DNA of 64,000 nucleotides from Pseudomonas putida (GCF_028682395.1 NZ_JANHLC010000001.1:868001-932000), one strand, 5' to 3'. Positions 9,399-20,480 are shown, numbered from the stretch's first letter. The notes: generated by a model from the letters alone, not told the origin. Translations and numbers: made by a program.

Positions 9399-10550
9399 TT
9401 ACTTGATGGTCAGGGCTTCCAGTTTGCCGCTGTTGCCAAACACGTAAATCATGTCACCCACCACCAGCGGACGAGCCCGCAGGCCGTCGCTGTCGATGCG
9501 CTCGCGACCGACGAAACGACCGTCGACCTGACTCAACAGGTGCAGATAACCTTCCAGGTCACCTACCGCTACATAGCTGGAGAACACTTCCGGCGCCGAC
9601 AACTGGCGGCGAGCCAGCGAGTCGTTGGTCCACAGTGCGGTCGTGGAGCGCTCATCGATACCTTCCACGGTGCCCGAAGCCAGGCTCACATAGACGCTAC
9701 CAAAACCCTGGGCGACACCGGCATAGCTGGAAGCATCGCGCTGCCACAGCTGGCGACCGCTTTCCAGATCCAGGGCCGCGACACGGCCCTGATAGCTGGC
9801 GACATACAGGGTGCCGCCGGACAACAGCAGGCCACCGTCGATATCGACCACGCGATCGAGTTCCGAACGCCCCTGGGGAATCGCGACACGCTGCTCCCAG
9901 ACAGGTACACCGTTCTGGGTATCCAGAGCGACCACCTTGCCCGTGGACAGGCCGGCAACGGCCAGGCGATTGGTCACGATCGGGGCGCCAGTGCCACGCA
10001 GCGTCAAGACGGCCGGCGTGCTGTCATAGACCCAGCGCTGGTTGCCGGTGGCGGCATCCAGGCCGATCACACGGTCGTCCTGAGTCTGCACAACCACCAC
10101 GTCACCGTTGGTGGCCGGTGGTGCGAGGACTTCACTGGTCACGCGAGCGCGCCATTTCTCTTCACCGCTGCTGGCGTCCATCGCGACGACTTCGCCCTTG
10201 AGCGTGCCGATCATCACCAGGCCGTAACCTACCCCGACCGCACCGGAAACCGGCAGCTCGAGGTCTGTTTTCCACTTCACGTCGCCGTTCATGCGGTCCA
10301 TCGACACCACGACACCGGTCACATCCGCGGCGTAGAGGGTGTCACCGTCAACGGCCGGCACCAGCATGTTGTAGGTATCGCCCTGGCCATCGCCAATGGA
10401 ACGACTCCACTGCTTGTGCAGAACGACTTCTTCTTTGAAGTCGACCAGCTCGGCCGGCGGCAGTTCTTTCTTGCTATTGCTGCTGCAACCCGCGGCCAGA
10501 ACGGCCAGAGCCAGCAATGCTGCATGTTTCCAACGGATCACGTCACGCAT
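9399..10550 (-). CDS. bamB: outer-membrane assembly lipoprotein BamB
   Basis: BamB is a lipoprotein of the BAM complex that helps insert beta-barrel proteins into the outer membrane. This 383-residue protein has a lipoprotein signal ending LAVLAAGC with Cys22 as lipidation site. A series of PQQ-like beta-propeller repeats follows (repeated blocks such as GDTLYAADV, GDVVVVQTQDD, GGTLYVASYQGRVAALD). The ATG at 10550 was chosen because it starts the signal peptide and overlaps the yfgM stop by eight bases. The order yfgM-bamB-der is conserved in gammaproteobacteria. The product acts in the periplasm at the inner face of the outer membrane. Confidence 0.95.
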   Translation of the reverse strand: MRDVIRWKHAALLALAVLAAGCSSNSKKELPPAELVDFKEEVVLHKQWSRSIGDGQGDTYNMLVPAVDGDTLYAADVTGVVVSMDRMNGDVKWKTDLELPVSGAVGVGYGLVMIGTLKGEVVAMDASSGEEKWRARVTSEVLAPPATNGDVVVVQTQDDRVIGLDAATGNQRWVYDSTPAVLTLRGTGAPIVTNRLAVAGLSTGKVVALDTQNGVPVWEQRVAIPQGRSELDRVVDIDGGLLLSGGTLYVASYQGRVAALDLESGRQLWQRDASSYAGVAQGFGSVYVSLASGTVEGIDERSTTALWTNDSLARRQLSAPEVFSSYVAVGDLEGYLHLLSQVDGRFVGRERIDSDGLRARPLVVGDMIYVFGNSGKLEALTIK

Positions 10551-11184
10551 CCCCTTTGGCCAAGTCGTCCAGCTTGATTTGTAAGCCACCTACCGCTGCT
10601 TCATCAGACAGCGCGGCCTTGGCCTTTTGGTACGCAGCATGGGCGTCATCGGTACGACCCAGTTGAACCAGCAGGTCCCCCTTGAGTTCTTCACGACTGG
10701 CCAGGAATGCCTTGTCCGTATCGCCTTCAAGCAGTTTCAGTGCTTCGTCGGCCTTGTTCTGTGCTGCCAGGACCTGCGCCAGGCGCTGACGGGCGATTTC
10801 ACCCAGAGCGGCATTGGCCGGTTTGTCGGCCACGGCCTTGAGCTCGCTCGCGGCGTCGTCCAGCTTGCCGGTATCGACCGCAACCTTGGCCACGAACAGG
10901 CTGCCATATTGGGCATAGGCCGTGCCGGGGAATTCGCTGCCGAGCTTGCCGGCCAGTTCCGCCACGCGTGCAGCGTCAGGCTTGCCGTCAGGCGTCAGCG
11001 TGGTTTCCAGCAGTTGCTGGTAGAGCATTGAGGCGCCTTGCGACTGATTGCTCTGATACTTGGTCCAGGCCTGCCAGCCGAACACGATAACCAGTGCCAG
11101 CAGACCGCCGGTGACCAGGGGTTTACCGTTGCGCTGCCACCAGTCCTTCAGGTCCGCCAGTTGTTCATCTTCGGTACTCGACAC
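10543..11184 (-). CDS. yfgM: YfgM-like tetratricopeptide protein, ancillary SecYEG/chaperone factor
   Basis: The 213-residue protein has a cytosolic N-terminus, one membrane helix near residues 22-41 (LVTGGLLALVIVFGWQAW) and a periplasmic region rich in alanine and TPR-like helices. That is the layout of YfgM, which associates with SecYEG and the periplasmic chaperone PpiD. The N-terminal EDEQLADLKDWWQRNGKPL segment is typical. It sits between hisS and bamB as in E. coli and overlaps bamB by eight bases, so the two are probably coupled. Function is taken from the family. Confidence 0.9.
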   Translation of the reverse strand: MSSTEDEQLADLKDWWQRNGKPLVTGGLLALVIVFGWQAWTKYQSNQSQGASMLYQQLLETTLTPDGKPDAARVAELAGKLGSEFPGTAYAQYGSLFVAKVAVDTGKLDDAASELKAVADKPANAALGEIARQRLAQVLAAQNKADEALKLLEGDTDKAFLASREELKGDLLVQLGRTDDAHAAYQKAKAALSDEAAVGGLQIKLDDLAKGDA

Positions 11185-11227
11185 CCCAATACTCCTTATT
11201 CGCTAATTCGGCTGTTTTCTTACAGCT

Positions 11228-12517
11228 TCAACCCTGCACGACGCAGGTGGCCAGGTGTGCAGCAAGCGCATCCCAGGCAATGCTTTGTTGTTCGCCCTGG
11301 CCACGCAGGGGTTTGAAACCTACCACTTGCTGGGCCAATTCGTCGTCACCGAGGATCAGGGCATACAGCGCACCGCTTTTGTCGGCTTTCTTGAACTGAC
11401 TTTTGAAGCTTCCGCCACCGGCATTGATCTGCAGGCGCAGATTGGGCAACTCGTCGCGGACTTTCTCGCTCAAGGCCAACGCAGCCAGTTCAGCCGCTTC
11501 GCCGAAGGCGCACAGATAGACATCGACCTGACGGCTGATTTCTTCAGGCACTTGCCCCAGGGTTTCGAGCAACAGGATAAGACGCTCGATGCCCATGGCG
11601 AAACCGACGCCTGGGGTCGGCTTGCCGCCCATCTGCTCCACCAGGCCATCGTAACGACCACCGGCACAGACCGTGCCCTGGGCGCCCAATTGGTCGGTGA
11701 CCCACTCGAAGACGGTCTTGCTGTAGTAATCCAGCCCGCGTACCAGCTTGGGATTGATCACATAGGGAATGCCGGCGGCTTCGAGACGGGCCTTGAGGCC
11801 TTCGAAATGCACCCGCGATTCTTCGTCCAGGTAGTCGGCCAGTTTCGGCGCATCCACCAGTACGGCCTGGGTGTCGGGGTTCTTGGTGTCGAGCACGCGC
11901 AGAGGATTGCTCTTCAGGCGACGCTGGCTGTCTTCGTCCAACTGTTCAAGACGGGCCGTCAGGTACTCGACCAGTGCTTCGCGATAACGTCCACGGGCTT
12001 CGCTGGTGCCCAGGCTATTGAGCTCGAGCTTGACCGCCGGGCGAATGCCGAGCAGGCCCCAGAGGCGCCAGGTCAGCACGATCAGTTCGGCGTCGATATC
12101 CGGGCCATCGATGTTGAACACTTCGAGGCCGATCTGGTGGAACTGCCGATAACGGCCTTTCTGCGGGCGCTCGTGGCGGAACATTGGGCCGATGTACCAC
12201 AGTTTCTGCGGCTGGCCGCCACCGGTCAGGCCGTGTTCGAGCACCGCACGCACGCACGCGGCAGTCCCTTCAGGGCGCAGGGTCAGGGAATCGCCGTTGC
12301 GGTCCTCGAAGGTGTACATCTCTTTTTCGACGATATCGGTCACTTCACCGATGGAGCGCTTGAACAGCTCGGTGAACTCGACGATTGGCATGCGGATCTG
12401 CTTGTAACCGTAGTTATCCAGCAGGCGCGCCACGGTGCCTTCGAAATAGCGCCACAGGGGCGTCTGCTCGGGCAGGATGTCATTCATGCCACGAATGGCT
12501 TGCAGAGACTTGCTCAC
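11228..12517 (-). CDS. hisS: histidyl-tRNA synthetase
   Basis: HisRS charges tRNA-His in the cytosol. The 429-residue product has the class-II core with motif 1 around residues 55-85 and motif 2 near 110-135 ([19 protein letters not shown]). The histidine-specific motifs [15 protein letters not shown] (about 258) and [14 protein letters not shown] (about 285) follow, and the C-terminal anticodon-binding domain covers about 330-425. Length and motifs are complete. It is 28 bases downstream of ispG and 43 bases upstream of yfgM on the same strand, inside a long housekeeping run. Confidence 0.97.
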   Translation of the reverse strand: MSKSLQAIRGMNDILPEQTPLWRYFEGTVARLLDNYGYKQIRMPIVEFTELFKRSIGEVTDIVEKEMYTFEDRNGDSLTLRPEGTAACVRAVLEHGLTGGGQPQKLWYIGPMFRHERPQKGRYRQFHQIGLEVFNIDGPDIDAELIVLTWRLWGLLGIRPAVKLELNSLGTSEARGRYREALVEYLTARLEQLDEDSQRRLKSNPLRVLDTKNPDTQAVLVDAPKLADYLDEESRVHFEGLKARLEAAGIPYVINPKLVRGLDYYSKTVFEWVTDQLGAQGTVCAGGRYDGLVEQMGGKPTPGVGFAMGIERLILLLETLGQVPEEISRQVDVYLCAFGEAAELAALALSEKVRDELPNLRLQINAGGGSFKSQFKKADKSGALYALILGDDELAQQVVGFKPLRGQGEQQSIAWDALAAHLATCVVQG

Positions 12518-12545
12518 AAATAATCCTTAATTCGAATTCGTTCGA

Positions 12546-13655
12546 TCAGCCACGGGCAATAACCGCCGCGTCAGCTTCGACCTTTTCGGCCGCTTTCTGG
12601 CGGATCAGCCGTTCCAGCTCATCCACCAGATTGTCATTCGTCAGTTTCTGCGCCGGCTTGCCGTCGATATAGATCAGGTTCGGCGTACCGCCCGTCAGCC
12701 CTATATGAGCTTCCTTGGCTTCGCCAGGACCGTTGACCACACAACCGATCACCGCGACATCCAGCGGCACCAGCAGATCTTCGAGGCGCCCTTCCAGCTC
12801 GTTCATGGTCTTGACCACATCGAAGTTCTGCCTCGAGCAGCTCGGGCAGGCGATGAAGTTGATGCCACGGGAACGCAGGTGCAGGGACTTGAGAATGTCG
12901 TACCCGACCTTCACTTCCTCGACCGGATCGGCCGCCAGGGAGATGCGAATGGTATCGCCTATTCCTTCGGCCAGCAGCATACCTAGGCCGACGGCGGATT
13001 TCACCGTGCCTGAACGCAGGCCACCGGCTTCGGTGATCCCCAGGTGCAGAGGCTGGACAATCTCCTTGGCCAGCAGGCGGTAGGCCTCGACGGCCATAAA
13101 CACGTCGGAAGCCTTTACGCTGACCTTGAAGTCCTCGAAGTTGAGGCGCTGCAAGTGCTCGACATGGCGCAACGCCGACTCCACGAGTGCTGCCGGCGTG
13201 GGCTCGCCGTACTTTTTCTGCAGGTCCTTTTCCAGCGAGCCGGCGTTGACACCGATCCGGATCGGAATCCCGCGATCGCGGGCGGCATCGACCACCGCGC
13301 GCACGCGGTCTTCACGACCGATATTGCCCGGGTTGATCCGCAGGCAATCCACACCCAGTTCCGCCACGCGCAGGGCAATCTTGTAATCGAAGTGGATATC
13401 GGCAACCAAGGGCACCTTGACCAATTGCTTGATCCGGCCAAAGGCTTCCGCGGCATCCATATCCGGTACGGAAACCCGGACAATGTCGACACCGGCGGCT
13501 TCCAGGCGGTTGATCTGCGCCACGGTAGCGGCCACATCGTTAGTATCGCTGTTGGTCATGCTCTGGACAGCAATCGGCGCATCGCCGCCTACCGGGACCG
13601 AGCCCACCCAGATTTTGCGGGATACACGACGCTTGATTGGAGATTCGCCGTGCAT
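12546..13655 (-). CDS. ispG: 4-hydroxy-3-methylbut-2-en-1-yl diphosphate synthase
   Basis: IspG (GcpE) is the [4Fe-4S] enzyme of the MEP isoprenoid pathway that reductively opens MEcPP. The 369-residue protein has an N-terminal TIM barrel (residues 1-250, with [11 protein letters not shown] and RINPGNIG) and a C-terminal ferredoxin-like domain carrying the cluster ligands in ACPSCSR and GCVVNGPGE. The isc cluster a few kilobases away supplies such clusters, although the genes need not be co-regulated. The stop of rodZ is two bases from the ispG start, which suggests cotranscription. Confidence 0.97.
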   Translation of the reverse strand: MHGESPIKRRVSRKIWVGSVPVGGDAPIAVQSMTNSDTNDVAATVAQINRLEAAGVDIVRVSVPDMDAAEAFGRIKQLVKVPLVADIHFDYKIALRVAELGVDCLRINPGNIGREDRVRAVVDAARDRGIPIRIGVNAGSLEKDLQKKYGEPTPAALVESALRHVEHLQRLNFEDFKVSVKASDVFMAVEAYRLLAKEIVQPLHLGITEAGGLRSGTVKSAVGLGMLLAEGIGDTIRISLAADPVEEVKVGYDILKSLHLRSRGINFIACPSCSRQNFDVVKTMNELEGRLEDLLVPLDVAVIGCVVNGPGEAKEAHIGLTGGTPNLIYIDGKPAQKLTNDNLVDELERLIRQKAAEKVEADAAVIARG

Positions 13656-13657
13656 GC

Positions 13658-14668
13658 TTACTGCCCCAATTTCAGACGGGCGGTTTCACCCGAAGTGAAA
13701 GGTGCGATATCGACCGGCTCGCCGTTATAGGTCACCGAGGCGCCACGGGCAAAGCCCAGGCGAACTGCCAATGGCGGCTTGCCGGAAACCTGCAGGTTCT
13801 CCCCCTTGCGCTTCAGGCCGCTGACCAGCACCTTGCCGGTGGCATCGGTAACCTGGGTCCAGCAATCGGCATTAAACTGCAGCCCCACCACACCTGCGCC
13901 CGCCGCGGGCGTCACTGCCGAAGCAGGAACGGCTGGCGCAGTGGTCGGCGCGACCGGTGAGGCTGGCGTCGGCGCGGGTGTCGGGGCGACAACCAGGGCC
14001 TGGGCCGCATTGGGCACCGGCACCACTGCCGGAGCAGCAGGTGCGGTGGCTACAGCGCCAGCCTGATCAACCGGCACTTCGGCCGCGGCCGGGGCCGGGG
14101 TGTTCAATTCAAGTGTGGTTTCTTCGCCATTCTGCGCAGCGGAAACCGCCTGGTCTTCCGGCTCGTCGATCGGATGGATCTGCGTGGTGCCGTCGGCACT
14201 TTCGACCTCCACATGCTCCATGCTCAGGCCTGCCTGGTCTTTGCTGCGCAGACTGGTCTGGTCCTGCCACCAGATAAAGCCGCCACCGATCACTGCTACC
14301 AGCAACAGCAGGCTGACAATCCGCAGAATCGTGTGGGAAACCCGGACCGGCTCCTCGATGCGCCCCAGACTATGGACACTGCTGCCCTGGGAGTCGGTGC
14401 CGGTGTACTGGTCGAACATCTGGACCAGAGGGGCCTGGTCTTTTTCGAGCAACTTGGCATAGGCGCGGATATAGCCGCGGGCAAAGGTATGCCCTGGCAG
14501 CTTGTCGAACGCACCGTTTTCCAGATGGCCCAGGGAGGTCACGGTCAGGTTCAGCTTCACGGCCACTTCGGCCACCGACCAGCCATGCCCCTCACGGGCC
14601 TTACGCAGGATCTCACCAGGGTTCACGCGAGTCGCTGCTACAACTTCGGGATGCGCCGCTTTCATCAT
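13658..14668 (-). CDS. rodZ: RodZ-like cytoskeletal membrane protein (HTH + DUF4115)
   Basis: This 336-residue protein matches RodZ, which ties MreB to the membrane and maintains rod shape. It has an N-terminal Cro/CI-type helix-turn-helix (about 14-80, [20 protein letters not shown]), a membrane helix near 114-131 ([20 protein letters not shown]), a long Ala/Pro/Val-rich periplasmic linker (about 175-260) and a C-terminal beta-rich DUF4115 domain (about 261-335). The linker is low complexity and probably extended. It overlaps pilW by four bases and abuts ispG, the same order as in other Pseudomonas. In databases it often appears simply as a helix-turn-helix protein. Confidence 0.9.
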   Translation of the reverse strand: MMKAAHPEVVAATRVNPGEILRKAREGHGWSVAEVAVKLNLTVTSLGHLENGAFDKLPGHTFARGYIRAYAKLLEKDQAPLVQMFDQYTGTDSQGSSVHSLGRIEEPVRVSHTILRIVSLLLLVAVIGGGFIWWQDQTSLRSKDQAGLSMEHVEVESADGTTQIHPIDEPEDQAVSAAQNGEETTLELNTPAPAAAEVPVDQAGAVATAPAAPAVVPVPNAAQALVVAPTPAPTPASPVAPTTAPAVPASAVTPAAGAGVVGLQFNADCWTQVTDATGKVLVSGLKRKGENLQVSGKPPLAVRLGFARGASVTYNGEPVDIAPFTSGETARLKLGQ

Positions 14669-15423
14669 TGCTCCGACAGGTATTGCTGATATTCCGGCGT
14701 ACCGGGATAGAGTCGTTTTAATTGCAGGCCGTAACTGGCGGCCATGTCACGATCGTCGAAAATCTTCGCCAACCGCACGCCCAGCAACAGACTACGTGCA
14801 TTTTGCCCGCTGAGCTGGCTAAAACGGTCGTAATAATCGCGGGCGGGAACATAATGCCTGTCTTCGAAGGACAACTCAGCCATTTCCAGCAAAGCCCGAG
14901 GCTGTCGGCGGTCCAGGCGCAGGGCTTTTTCCAGCTGCTGCTGGGCCAGTTCACGCTTGTCCAGGCGCAGTGCCGTCAGCCCAAGGTTCTCGAACACCCG
15001 CGAGCGCTCGCTATAAAGGCTGTCTGCGGCCGCTTGTTCGAAGCGCTCGTAAGCTTCCTTGTAGCGCTTTTGCTCAAACAGGAAGCTGCCGTAGTTGTTC
15101 AGGATCCGTGCATCACCGGGGCGCGATGACAGGGCCTTGCGAAAATGCTGGTCGGCCAGCTCGTTTTCCAGCTCGGCCTGGAACACCAGAGCCAGCGCGG
15201 CATTCGCGTCGGCGTCCGAACTGTCCAGTTCCAGCGCCTTGCGCAACGGCTCTTTCGCACGTTCGGCCATGCCTTGCTGCAAATAGCCGATGCCCAGTTG
15301 CACATACGCTTGGCGCGCCTCGTCACGCCCCTTGCCAGTCTTCATCGGGTTGACATTACCCGACGAAACGCAACCGGCCAGCAAACTGACGAACACAAGG
15401 CATAGCGCAGCGCGCAACGGCAT
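14665..15423 (-). CDS. pilW: type IV pilus biogenesis lipoprotein PilW/PilF
   Basis: This 252-residue TPR lipoprotein is the pilotin that localises and oligomerises the PilQ secretin in the outer membrane. The signal ends LLAGC with Cys18 for lipid attachment. Several TPR units follow (about 35-235), for example YVQLGIGYLQQGM and ARILNNYGSFLFEQKRYKEA. The name is PilF in P. aeruginosa and PilW elsewhere. The gene lies between rlmN and rodZ, an order conserved across gammaproteobacteria, and its stop overlaps the rodZ start. Other pil genes are not in the window. Confidence 0.92.
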   Translation of the reverse strand: MPLRAALCLVFVSLLAGCVSSGNVNPMKTGKGRDEARQAYVQLGIGYLQQGMAERAKEPLRKALELDSSDADANAALALVFQAELENELADQHFRKALSSRPGDARILNNYGSFLFEQKRYKEAYERFEQAAADSLYSERSRVFENLGLTALRLDKRELAQQQLEKALRLDRRQPRALLEMAELSFEDRHYVPARDYYDRFSQLSGQNARSLLLGVRLAKIFDDRDMAASYGLQLKRLYPGTPEYQQYLSEQ

Positions 15424-15435
15424 GGAGATCCTCTC

Positions 15436-16584
15436 TTAAGTTCGATTCGCAGCGCTTTGCGGTGCATCGGCGTCCGCACTCAACTCACGCACGGCGATAT
15501 AACGCTCACTACGACGGGTGCGGTCCATCACCTGCCCGACCAACTGACCACAGGCCGCGTCGATATCTTCGCCGCGGGTGGTACGCACAGTGACGTTATA
15601 GCCGGCTTGATGCAACTGATCCTGGAAACGCCGAATGGCATTGTTGCTCGGACGCTCGTAGCCCGAATGGGGGAACGGGTTGAACGGGATCAGGTTGATC
15701 TTGCACGGCGTGTCCTTGAGCAGCTCGATCATCTCGACCGCGTGCTCGACCTGGTCGTTGATGTCCTTGAGCAAGGTGTACTCGACGGTCAGGACACGCT
15801 TCTCGCCCAGGGTCGCCATGTAGCGGCGGCAGGATTCGAGCAGCATCTTGAGCGGGTACTTCTTGTTGATCGGCACCAACTGGTTACGCAGCGCATCGTT
15901 TGGCGCGTGCAGGGACAGCGCCAGGGAGACGTCGATGTGCTTGGCCAGCTCATCGATCATCGGCACCACGCCGGAGGTCGACAGGGTCACGCGGCGCTTA
16001 GAGATGCCGTAGCCCAGGTCGTCCATCATCAGGTGCATGGCGGCGATGACGTTGTCGAAGTTCAGCAGCGGCTCACCCATGCCCATCATCACCACGTTGG
16101 TGATGGCACGGTCGACGGTTGCCGGGACGCTGCCAAAGGATTTGTTGGCAATCCACACCTGGCCGATCACTTCGGCAGCGGTGAGGTTGCTATTGAAGCC
16201 TTGCTTGCCGGTGGAGCAGAAACTGCAGTCCAGGGCACAGCCTGCCTGGGACGAAACGCACAAGGTGCCGCGTTTGCCCTGGGGAATGTACACGGTCTCG
16301 ACGCAGCTGCCGGACGCCACGCGCACCACCCATTTACGGGTGCCGTCGCTGGAGATGTCCTCGCTGACCACTTCCGGACCGCGAACCTCAGCACAGGCCT
16401 TGAGCTTCTCGCGCAGGGCCTTGCTGACGTTCGTCATGGCATCGAAATCATCGACGCCAAAGTGGTGAATCCACTTCATTACCTGACCGGCACGGAAACG
16501 CTTCTCCCCGATTGAGTCGAAGAATTTCTCCATTTCCGGTTGAGTCAAACCCAACAGGTTGGTCTTGCCGATCGATGCAGTCAT
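15436..16584 (-). CDS. rlmN: dual-specificity 23S rRNA/tRNA m2A methyltransferase
   Basis: RlmN is a radical-SAM enzyme that methylates A2503 of 23S rRNA and A37 of several tRNAs. The 382-residue protein carries the CxxxCxxC cluster motif as C116, C120 and C123 ([10 protein letters not shown]). It also has the [10 protein letters not shown] motif near residue 180 and the resolving cysteine in the C-terminal part ([15 protein letters not shown]). The ATG at 16584 follows a GAGGGTGAG ribosome site; the ORF could extend six codons further upstream without one. It is 28 bases from ndk. Confidence 0.96.
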   Translation of the reverse strand: MTASIGKTNLLGLTQPEMEKFFDSIGEKRFRAGQVMKWIHHFGVDDFDAMTNVSKALREKLKACAEVRGPEVVSEDISSDGTRKWVVRVASGSCVETVYIPQGKRGTLCVSSQAGCALDCSFCSTGKQGFNSNLTAAEVIGQVWIANKSFGSVPATVDRAITNVVMMGMGEPLLNFDNVIAAMHLMMDDLGYGISKRRVTLSTSGVVPMIDELAKHIDVSLALSLHAPNDALRNQLVPINKKYPLKMLLESCRRYMATLGEKRVLTVEYTLLKDINDQVEHAVEMIELLKDTPCKINLIPFNPFPHSGYERPSNNAIRRFQDQLHQAGYNVTVRTTRGEDIDAACGQLVGQVMDRTRRSERYIAVRELSADADAPQSAANRT

Positions 16585-16612
16585 GGTCTCACCCTCACTC
16601 ACTGGCGCAATC

Positions 16613-17038
16613 TTAGCGAGTGGTTACTTCGGTAGCGGCGAAGAAGTACGCGATTTCACGTGCAGCAGCAGCTTCGGAATCCGAACCGTGTACAGCGTTG
16701 GCATCGATGGATTCAGCGAAGTCAGCACGGATGGTGCCGGCAGCAGCTTCTTTAGGGTTGGTAGCGCCCATCAGTTCACGGTTGCGAGCGATGGCGTTTT
16801 CGCCTTCCAGAACCTGAACAACAACCGGACCGGAAGTCATGAAGGCAACCAGTTCGCCGAAGAAGCCGCGCTCGCTGTGCTCAGCGTAGAAGCCTTCGGC
16901 TTCGGCTTTGGACAGTTGCTTCATTTTCGAAGCTACAACGCGCAGGCCGTTATCTTCGAAACGGCTAACGATCTTGCCGATGACGTTCTTTGCAACGGCG
17001 TCAGGCTTGATGATGGAGAAAGTACGTTGAACAGCCAT
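16613..17038 (-). CDS. ndk: nucleoside diphosphate kinase
   Basis: Ndk balances nucleoside triphosphates by phosphate transfer through a phospho-histidine. The 141-residue product is full length, starts [15 protein letters not shown] and has the active-site His117 in NAVHGSDS. It follows the isc cluster, from which it is separated by an intrinsic terminator, and precedes rlmN. A separate promoter is therefore likely, in the roughly 95-base gap upstream. Confidence 0.97.
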   Translation of the reverse strand: MAVQRTFSIIKPDAVAKNVIGKIVSRFEDNGLRVVASKMKQLSKAEAEGFYAEHSERGFFGELVAFMTSGPVVVQVLEGENAIARNRELMGATNPKEAAAGTIRADFAESIDANAVHGSDSEAAAAREIAYFFAATEVTTR

Positions 17039-17071
17039 GGTGTAACTCCAGAAACGAATGATTTTTACGAA

Positions 17072-17102
17072 AAATTAAACCCGCGAATTATACGCGGGTT
17101 TG
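17072..17102 (-). terminator. intrinsic terminator at end of isc operon
   Basis: On the minus strand AACCCGCG, loop TATAATT, CGCGGGTT is followed by a T-rich stretch (TAATTTTTCG). It is about 32 bases after the iscX stop and should end the isc transcript before ndk. Confidence 0.85.
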
Positions 17103-17133
17103 GGGGGATTGCCTAACTGCGTACAGCGGCGAA

Positions 17134-17334
17134 TCAGTCCGCTTCGTCGATCCAGGCCGCCTGGATCGCCTCAAGGACTTTCTCGCCGCCACGGGCCGGA
17201 TCGTCACCGAATTCCGGCAAGGCCAGGACCCATTTGTGCAGATCGACGAAGTTCACATAACGCGGATCCACGTCCGGCTTGCTGTCGGCCAGTTGGATCG
17301 CGATTTCCAGCACATCAACCCACATCAGGCTCAT
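17134..17334 (-). CDS. iscX: IscX, Fe-S assembly regulator
   Basis: IscX is a small acidic protein that binds IscS and iron and modulates Fe-S cluster assembly rate. The 66-residue product starts MSLMWVDVLEIAIQLAD and includes DVDPRYVNFVDLHKWVLAL, the conserved core. The start at 17334 is the usual one; the frame extends six codons upstream. It is the last gene of the isc operon, 14 bases after fdx, and is followed by a terminator. Confidence 0.94.
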   Translation of the reverse strand: MSLMWVDVLEIAIQLADSKPDVDPRYVNFVDLHKWVLALPEFGDDPARGGEKVLEAIQAAWIDEAD

Positions 17335-17348
17335 GACGATTCCTTGAA

Positions 17349-17690
17349 TCAATGTGGCGCTTCGGCCGCATGGTTAAGCGAGTATTTAGGGATCTCGACG
17401 GTCAGGTCTTCGTCGCCGACGATTGCCTGGCACGACAGCCGCGATTGCGCCTCCAGCCCCCAAGCCTTGTCCAGCATGTCTTCTTCCAGCTCGTCCGCTT
17501 CGTTCAGCGAGTCAAAACCTTCGCGAATGATGCAGTGACAGGTGGTGCATGCACAGACGCCACCACAGGCGCTTTCGATCTCGATATGGTGCTCGTGGGC
17601 AATTTCCAGAATAGAAGTACCGGGCTCAACTTCTACAACCAGACCTTCCGGGCACAGCACAGCGTGTGGCAGAAAAATGATCTGCGGCAT
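17349..17690 (-). CDS. fdx: ISC-type [2Fe-2S] ferredoxin
   Basis: Fdx supplies electrons for cluster synthesis on IscU. The 113-residue adrenodoxin-type protein has the four ligands Cys42, Cys48, Cys51 and Cys87 at the same positions as E. coli Fdx, within ACGGVCACTTC and LSCQA. Extra cysteines at 46 and 53 are seen as well. It starts three bases after the hscA stop and precedes iscX. Confidence 0.96.
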   Translation of the reverse strand: MPQIIFLPHAVLCPEGLVVEVEPGTSILEIAHEHHIEIESACGGVCACTTCHCIIREGFDSLNEADELEEDMLDKAWGLEAQSRLSCQAIVGDEDLTVEIPKYSLNHAAEAPH

Positions 17691-17693
17691 CAG

Positions 17694-19556
17694 TTATTCC
17701 TCGATCTCATTCAGGTTGCGCCCCGCCAGCGCGGCTTTCACCGTCGAATCCAGGCGTCGGGCAGCAAAAGCATCGGTCACTTGCGACAGACGCTTGGTCT
17801 GTTGCTCGATGGCGTAGCCATCGGTACCGCTCATCAGTTCGGTCAGTTCCTGTACCTGGGCTTCGATGACCATCCGCTCTTCGGCGTCGAGCAGGCGCTC
17901 GCCATCGGCCTCCAGCGCAGCCTGGACCGCTTCGATCAAGCGCTGGGCGTCGACCTGTTGTTCACGCAGCACACGGGCGACCTTGTCGTCGTTGGCGTGC
18001 TGGAACGAGTCGGTGAGCATCCGGGCGATCTCGCCGTCGGTCAGCCCGTAGGACGGCTTGACCTGAATGCTCGCCTCGACGCCCGAACCCAGTTCGCGCG
18101 CCGCCACACTGAGCAGGCCATCGGCGTCGACCTGGAAGGTCACCCGAATCTTCGCCGCACCGGCAACCATGGCCGGGATACCGCGCAACTCGAAACGCGC
18201 CAGGGAGCGGCAATCGCTGATCAACTCGCGCTCACCCTGCAGCACGTGAATCATCATGGCCGTCTGGCCGTCTTTATAAGTGGTGAAATCCTGGGCCCGG
18301 GCGACGGGAATGGTGGTGTTGCGGGGAATCACCTTCTCCATCAGCCCGCCCATGGTTTCCAGCCCCAGGGACAGCGGAATCACGTCCAACAACAGCAATT
18401 CGCCACCGTCGCGCTTGTTGCCCGCCAACGTATCGGCCTGGATCGCGGCGCCAATGGCGACCACTTGATCAGGGTCGATCTCGGTCAACGGCTGGCGACC
18501 AAACATCTCGGCAACCGCCTCACGCACCCGAGGCACGCGCGTCGAACCACCGACCATGACCACCGCCTGCACTTCGTCGAGCTCGATATTCGAGTCGCGC
18601 ACGGCACGGCGGCAGGCCTTGAGGCTGCGCGCAACCATCGGTTCGATCAACGCCTCGAAGGCTTCGCGCGTTAGAGCGGCCGACCAGTCGCCATAAGTCA
18701 CATCTACCGAGGCGGCGTGGGTCAGCGCCTCTTTGGCGGCGCAGGCGGTCTGCAACAGGTTGCGCTGCGCACCCGGATCGAGATCGGCGGACAGACCGGC
18801 GCTCTCGATGATCCAGCTGGCAATGGCGTGATCGAAGTCGTCGCCACCCAGGGCGCTGTCGCCACCCGTGGCCAGCACTTCGAAGACGCCGCCGGTCAGA
18901 CGCAGAATCGAAATATCAAAGGTACCGCCACCCAGGTCATAGATCGCCACAACGCCTTCGGCGTGCTGATCCAGGCCATAGGCCACGGCAGCGGCCGTCG
19001 GCTCGTTGAGCAGGCGCAACACATTGAGACCGGCCAGCTTGGCCGCATCCTTGGTCGCCTGACGCTGGGCATCGTCGAAATAGGCCGGAACAGTGATAAC
19101 CGCCCCCACCAATCCCCCCCCCAGCGTCGCCTCGGCGCGCTGGCGCAGGACCTTGAGGATCTCGGCGGACACTTCCACCGGGCTCTTGGGGCCCTGGACG
19201 GTATCGATAAACGGCATATGGGATTCGCCGCCGACAAAGCGATACGGCAACTGCTCGCCCAACTGCTTGACATCGGACAACCCACGACCCATCAAGCGCT
19301 TGACCGACAGCACGGTATTGAGCGGATCAGCGGACGCCGCCAGGCGGGCCGATTCACCCACTTCGACACGGTCGGGGTGATAGCGCACGGCAGACGGCAG
19401 AATGACCTGCCCCTGCGCATCGGCCAGCGGCTCGGAAAGGCCGCTGCGCAAGGCAGCGACCAGCGAATTGGTAGTGCCCAAGTCGATCCCGACCGCCAGA
19501 CGACGCTGGTGCGGTTGAGGACTTTGGCCGGGTTCGGCGATCTGCAGTAGGGCCAT
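17694..19556 (-). CDS. hscA: Fe-S assembly chaperone HscA (Hsp70 family)
   Basis: HscA is the specialised Hsp70 that with HscB drives cluster transfer from IscU. The 620-residue protein has the ATPase domain (about 20-385; [42 protein letters not shown]). The substrate-binding domain (about 390-505) and a helical lid follow. HscA recognises the LPPVK loop of IscU, which is present in the IscU encoded here. It lies 51 bases after hscB, as the sixth gene of the operon. Confidence 0.96.
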   Translation of the reverse strand: MALLQIAEPGQSPQPHQRRLAVGIDLGTTNSLVAALRSGLSEPLADAQGQVILPSAVRYHPDRVEVGESARLAASADPLNTVLSVKRLMGRGLSDVKQLGEQLPYRFVGGESHMPFIDTVQGPKSPVEVSAEILKVLRQRAEATLGGGLVGAVITVPAYFDDAQRQATKDAAKLAGLNVLRLLNEPTAAAVAYGLDQHAEGVVAIYDLGGGTFDISILRLTGGVFEVLATGGDSALGGDDFDHAIASWIIESAGLSADLDPGAQRNLLQTACAAKEALTHAASVDVTYGDWSAALTREAFEALIEPMVARSLKACRRAVRDSNIELDEVQAVVMVGGSTRVPRVREAVAEMFGRQPLTEIDPDQVVAIGAAIQADTLAGNKRDGGELLLLDVIPLSLGLETMGGLMEKVIPRNTTIPVARAQDFTTYKDGQTAMMIHVLQGERELISDCRSLARFELRGIPAMVAGAAKIRVTFQVDADGLLSVAARELGSGVEASIQVKPSYGLTDGEIARMLTDSFQHANDDKVARVLREQQVDAQRLIEAVQAALEADGERLLDAEERMVIEAQVQELTELMSGTDGYAIEQQTKRLSQVTDAFAARRLDSTVKAALAGRNLNEIEE

Positions 19557-19607
19557 CGTTATCTGGACTTATCTGTATATCAGGCGTGCGACCGAGGCGG
19601 CACTTGG

Positions 19608-20129
19608 TTAATCGTCGAGGCGCTCTTCTAACTGGCGCACTTCGTAGGTGAGCTTGTCGAGAAACTGCATGCGTCGCATCAGGCGCTCGGCCTGCTCGCG
19701 CTGAGCAGCATCATCCCAACAAGCCGCGAAGCTTTGGTTCAGTTCGTCCTGAGCCACCTTGAGGCGACGCTTGAACGCCGCGATCCCGGCCAGGTCGGCA
19801 CTGTCCTGCAGGTCCTCGAGCTCCTCGCGCCACTGCATCTGCTGCAGCAGGAACTCGGGGTCGTGCACCGTGACTTCCAGCGGCAACTCGCGCCCCCCCA
19901 TGGCCAGCAGGTAACGCGCGCGCTTGGGCGGGCTCTTGAGGGTCTGATAGGCCTCGTTCAGGTTCGCGGACCGCTCCAGCGCCAGACGCTGCTCGCGTTC
20001 CGAGGCATCGGCAAAACGGTCCGGGTGAACGCTGCGCGCCAACTCACGATAGCGCACGGCCAACTGGTCGAGATCCAGATTGAAGCTCGGCTGCAGCTCG
20101 AATAAAGCGAAATGACAAGGAGTACCCAC
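19608..20129 (-). CDS. hscB: Fe-S assembly co-chaperone HscB (J-domain)
   Basis: HscB is the J-protein that delivers IscU to HscA and stimulates its ATPase. With a GTG start at 20129 the product is 173 residues, the standard length, beginning [13 protein letters not shown]. The J domain covers roughly residues 1-75 with the essential HPD in SVHPDRF, and the C-terminal three-helix IscU-binding domain covers about 90-170. The open frame continues 13 codons upstream into the iscA region, but GTG with a nearby AAGGAG-type sequence is the better start. It is eight bases downstream of iscA. Confidence 0.93.
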   Translation of the reverse strand: MGTPCHFALFELQPSFNLDLDQLAVRYRELARSVHPDRFADASEREQRLALERSANLNEAYQTLKSPPKRARYLLAMGGRELPLEVTVHDPEFLLQQMQWREELEDLQDSADLAGIAAFKRRLKVAQDELNQSFAACWDDAAQREQAERLMRRMQFLDKLTYEVRQLEERLDD

Positions 20130-20137
20130 GAGGCGCC

Positions 20138-20461
20138 TCAGATATTGAAGCTTTCGCCGCAGCCACACTCACCGCGTACGTTGGGGTTGTTGAACTTGAA
20201 GCCTTCGTTCAACCCTTCCTTGACGAAATCCAGTTCGGTGCCGTCGAGGTAGACCAGGCTCTTGGGGTCGATGATCACTTTTACACCGTGACTCTCGAAC
20301 ACCTGGTCTTCACTGCCGGCCTCGTCGACAAACTCCAGCACGTAGGCAAGGCCGGAACAACCTGTGGTGCGAACACCCAGACGAATCCCATCACCTTTGC
20401 CGCGCCCATCAAGGGAGCGTCGTACGTGCTGAGCAGCCGCTTCTGTCATGCTGATAGCCAT
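20138..20461 (-). CDS. iscA: A-type Fe-S carrier IscA
   Basis: IscA carries and delivers Fe-S clusters or iron to target proteins. The 107-residue product has the three invariant cysteines Cys35 (TTGCSGLAY), Cys99 and Cys101 (GECGCGESF). The length and the position between iscU and hscB are canonical. An AGGAG sequence precedes the ATG. Confidence 0.97.
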   Translation of the reverse strand: MAISMTEAAAQHVRRSLDGRGKGDGIRLGVRTTGCSGLAYVLEFVDEAGSEDQVFESHGVKVIIDPKSLVYLDGTELDFVKEGLNEGFKFNNPNVRGECGCGESFNI

Positions 20462-20480
20462 CGGGACTCCTTACTGCGCG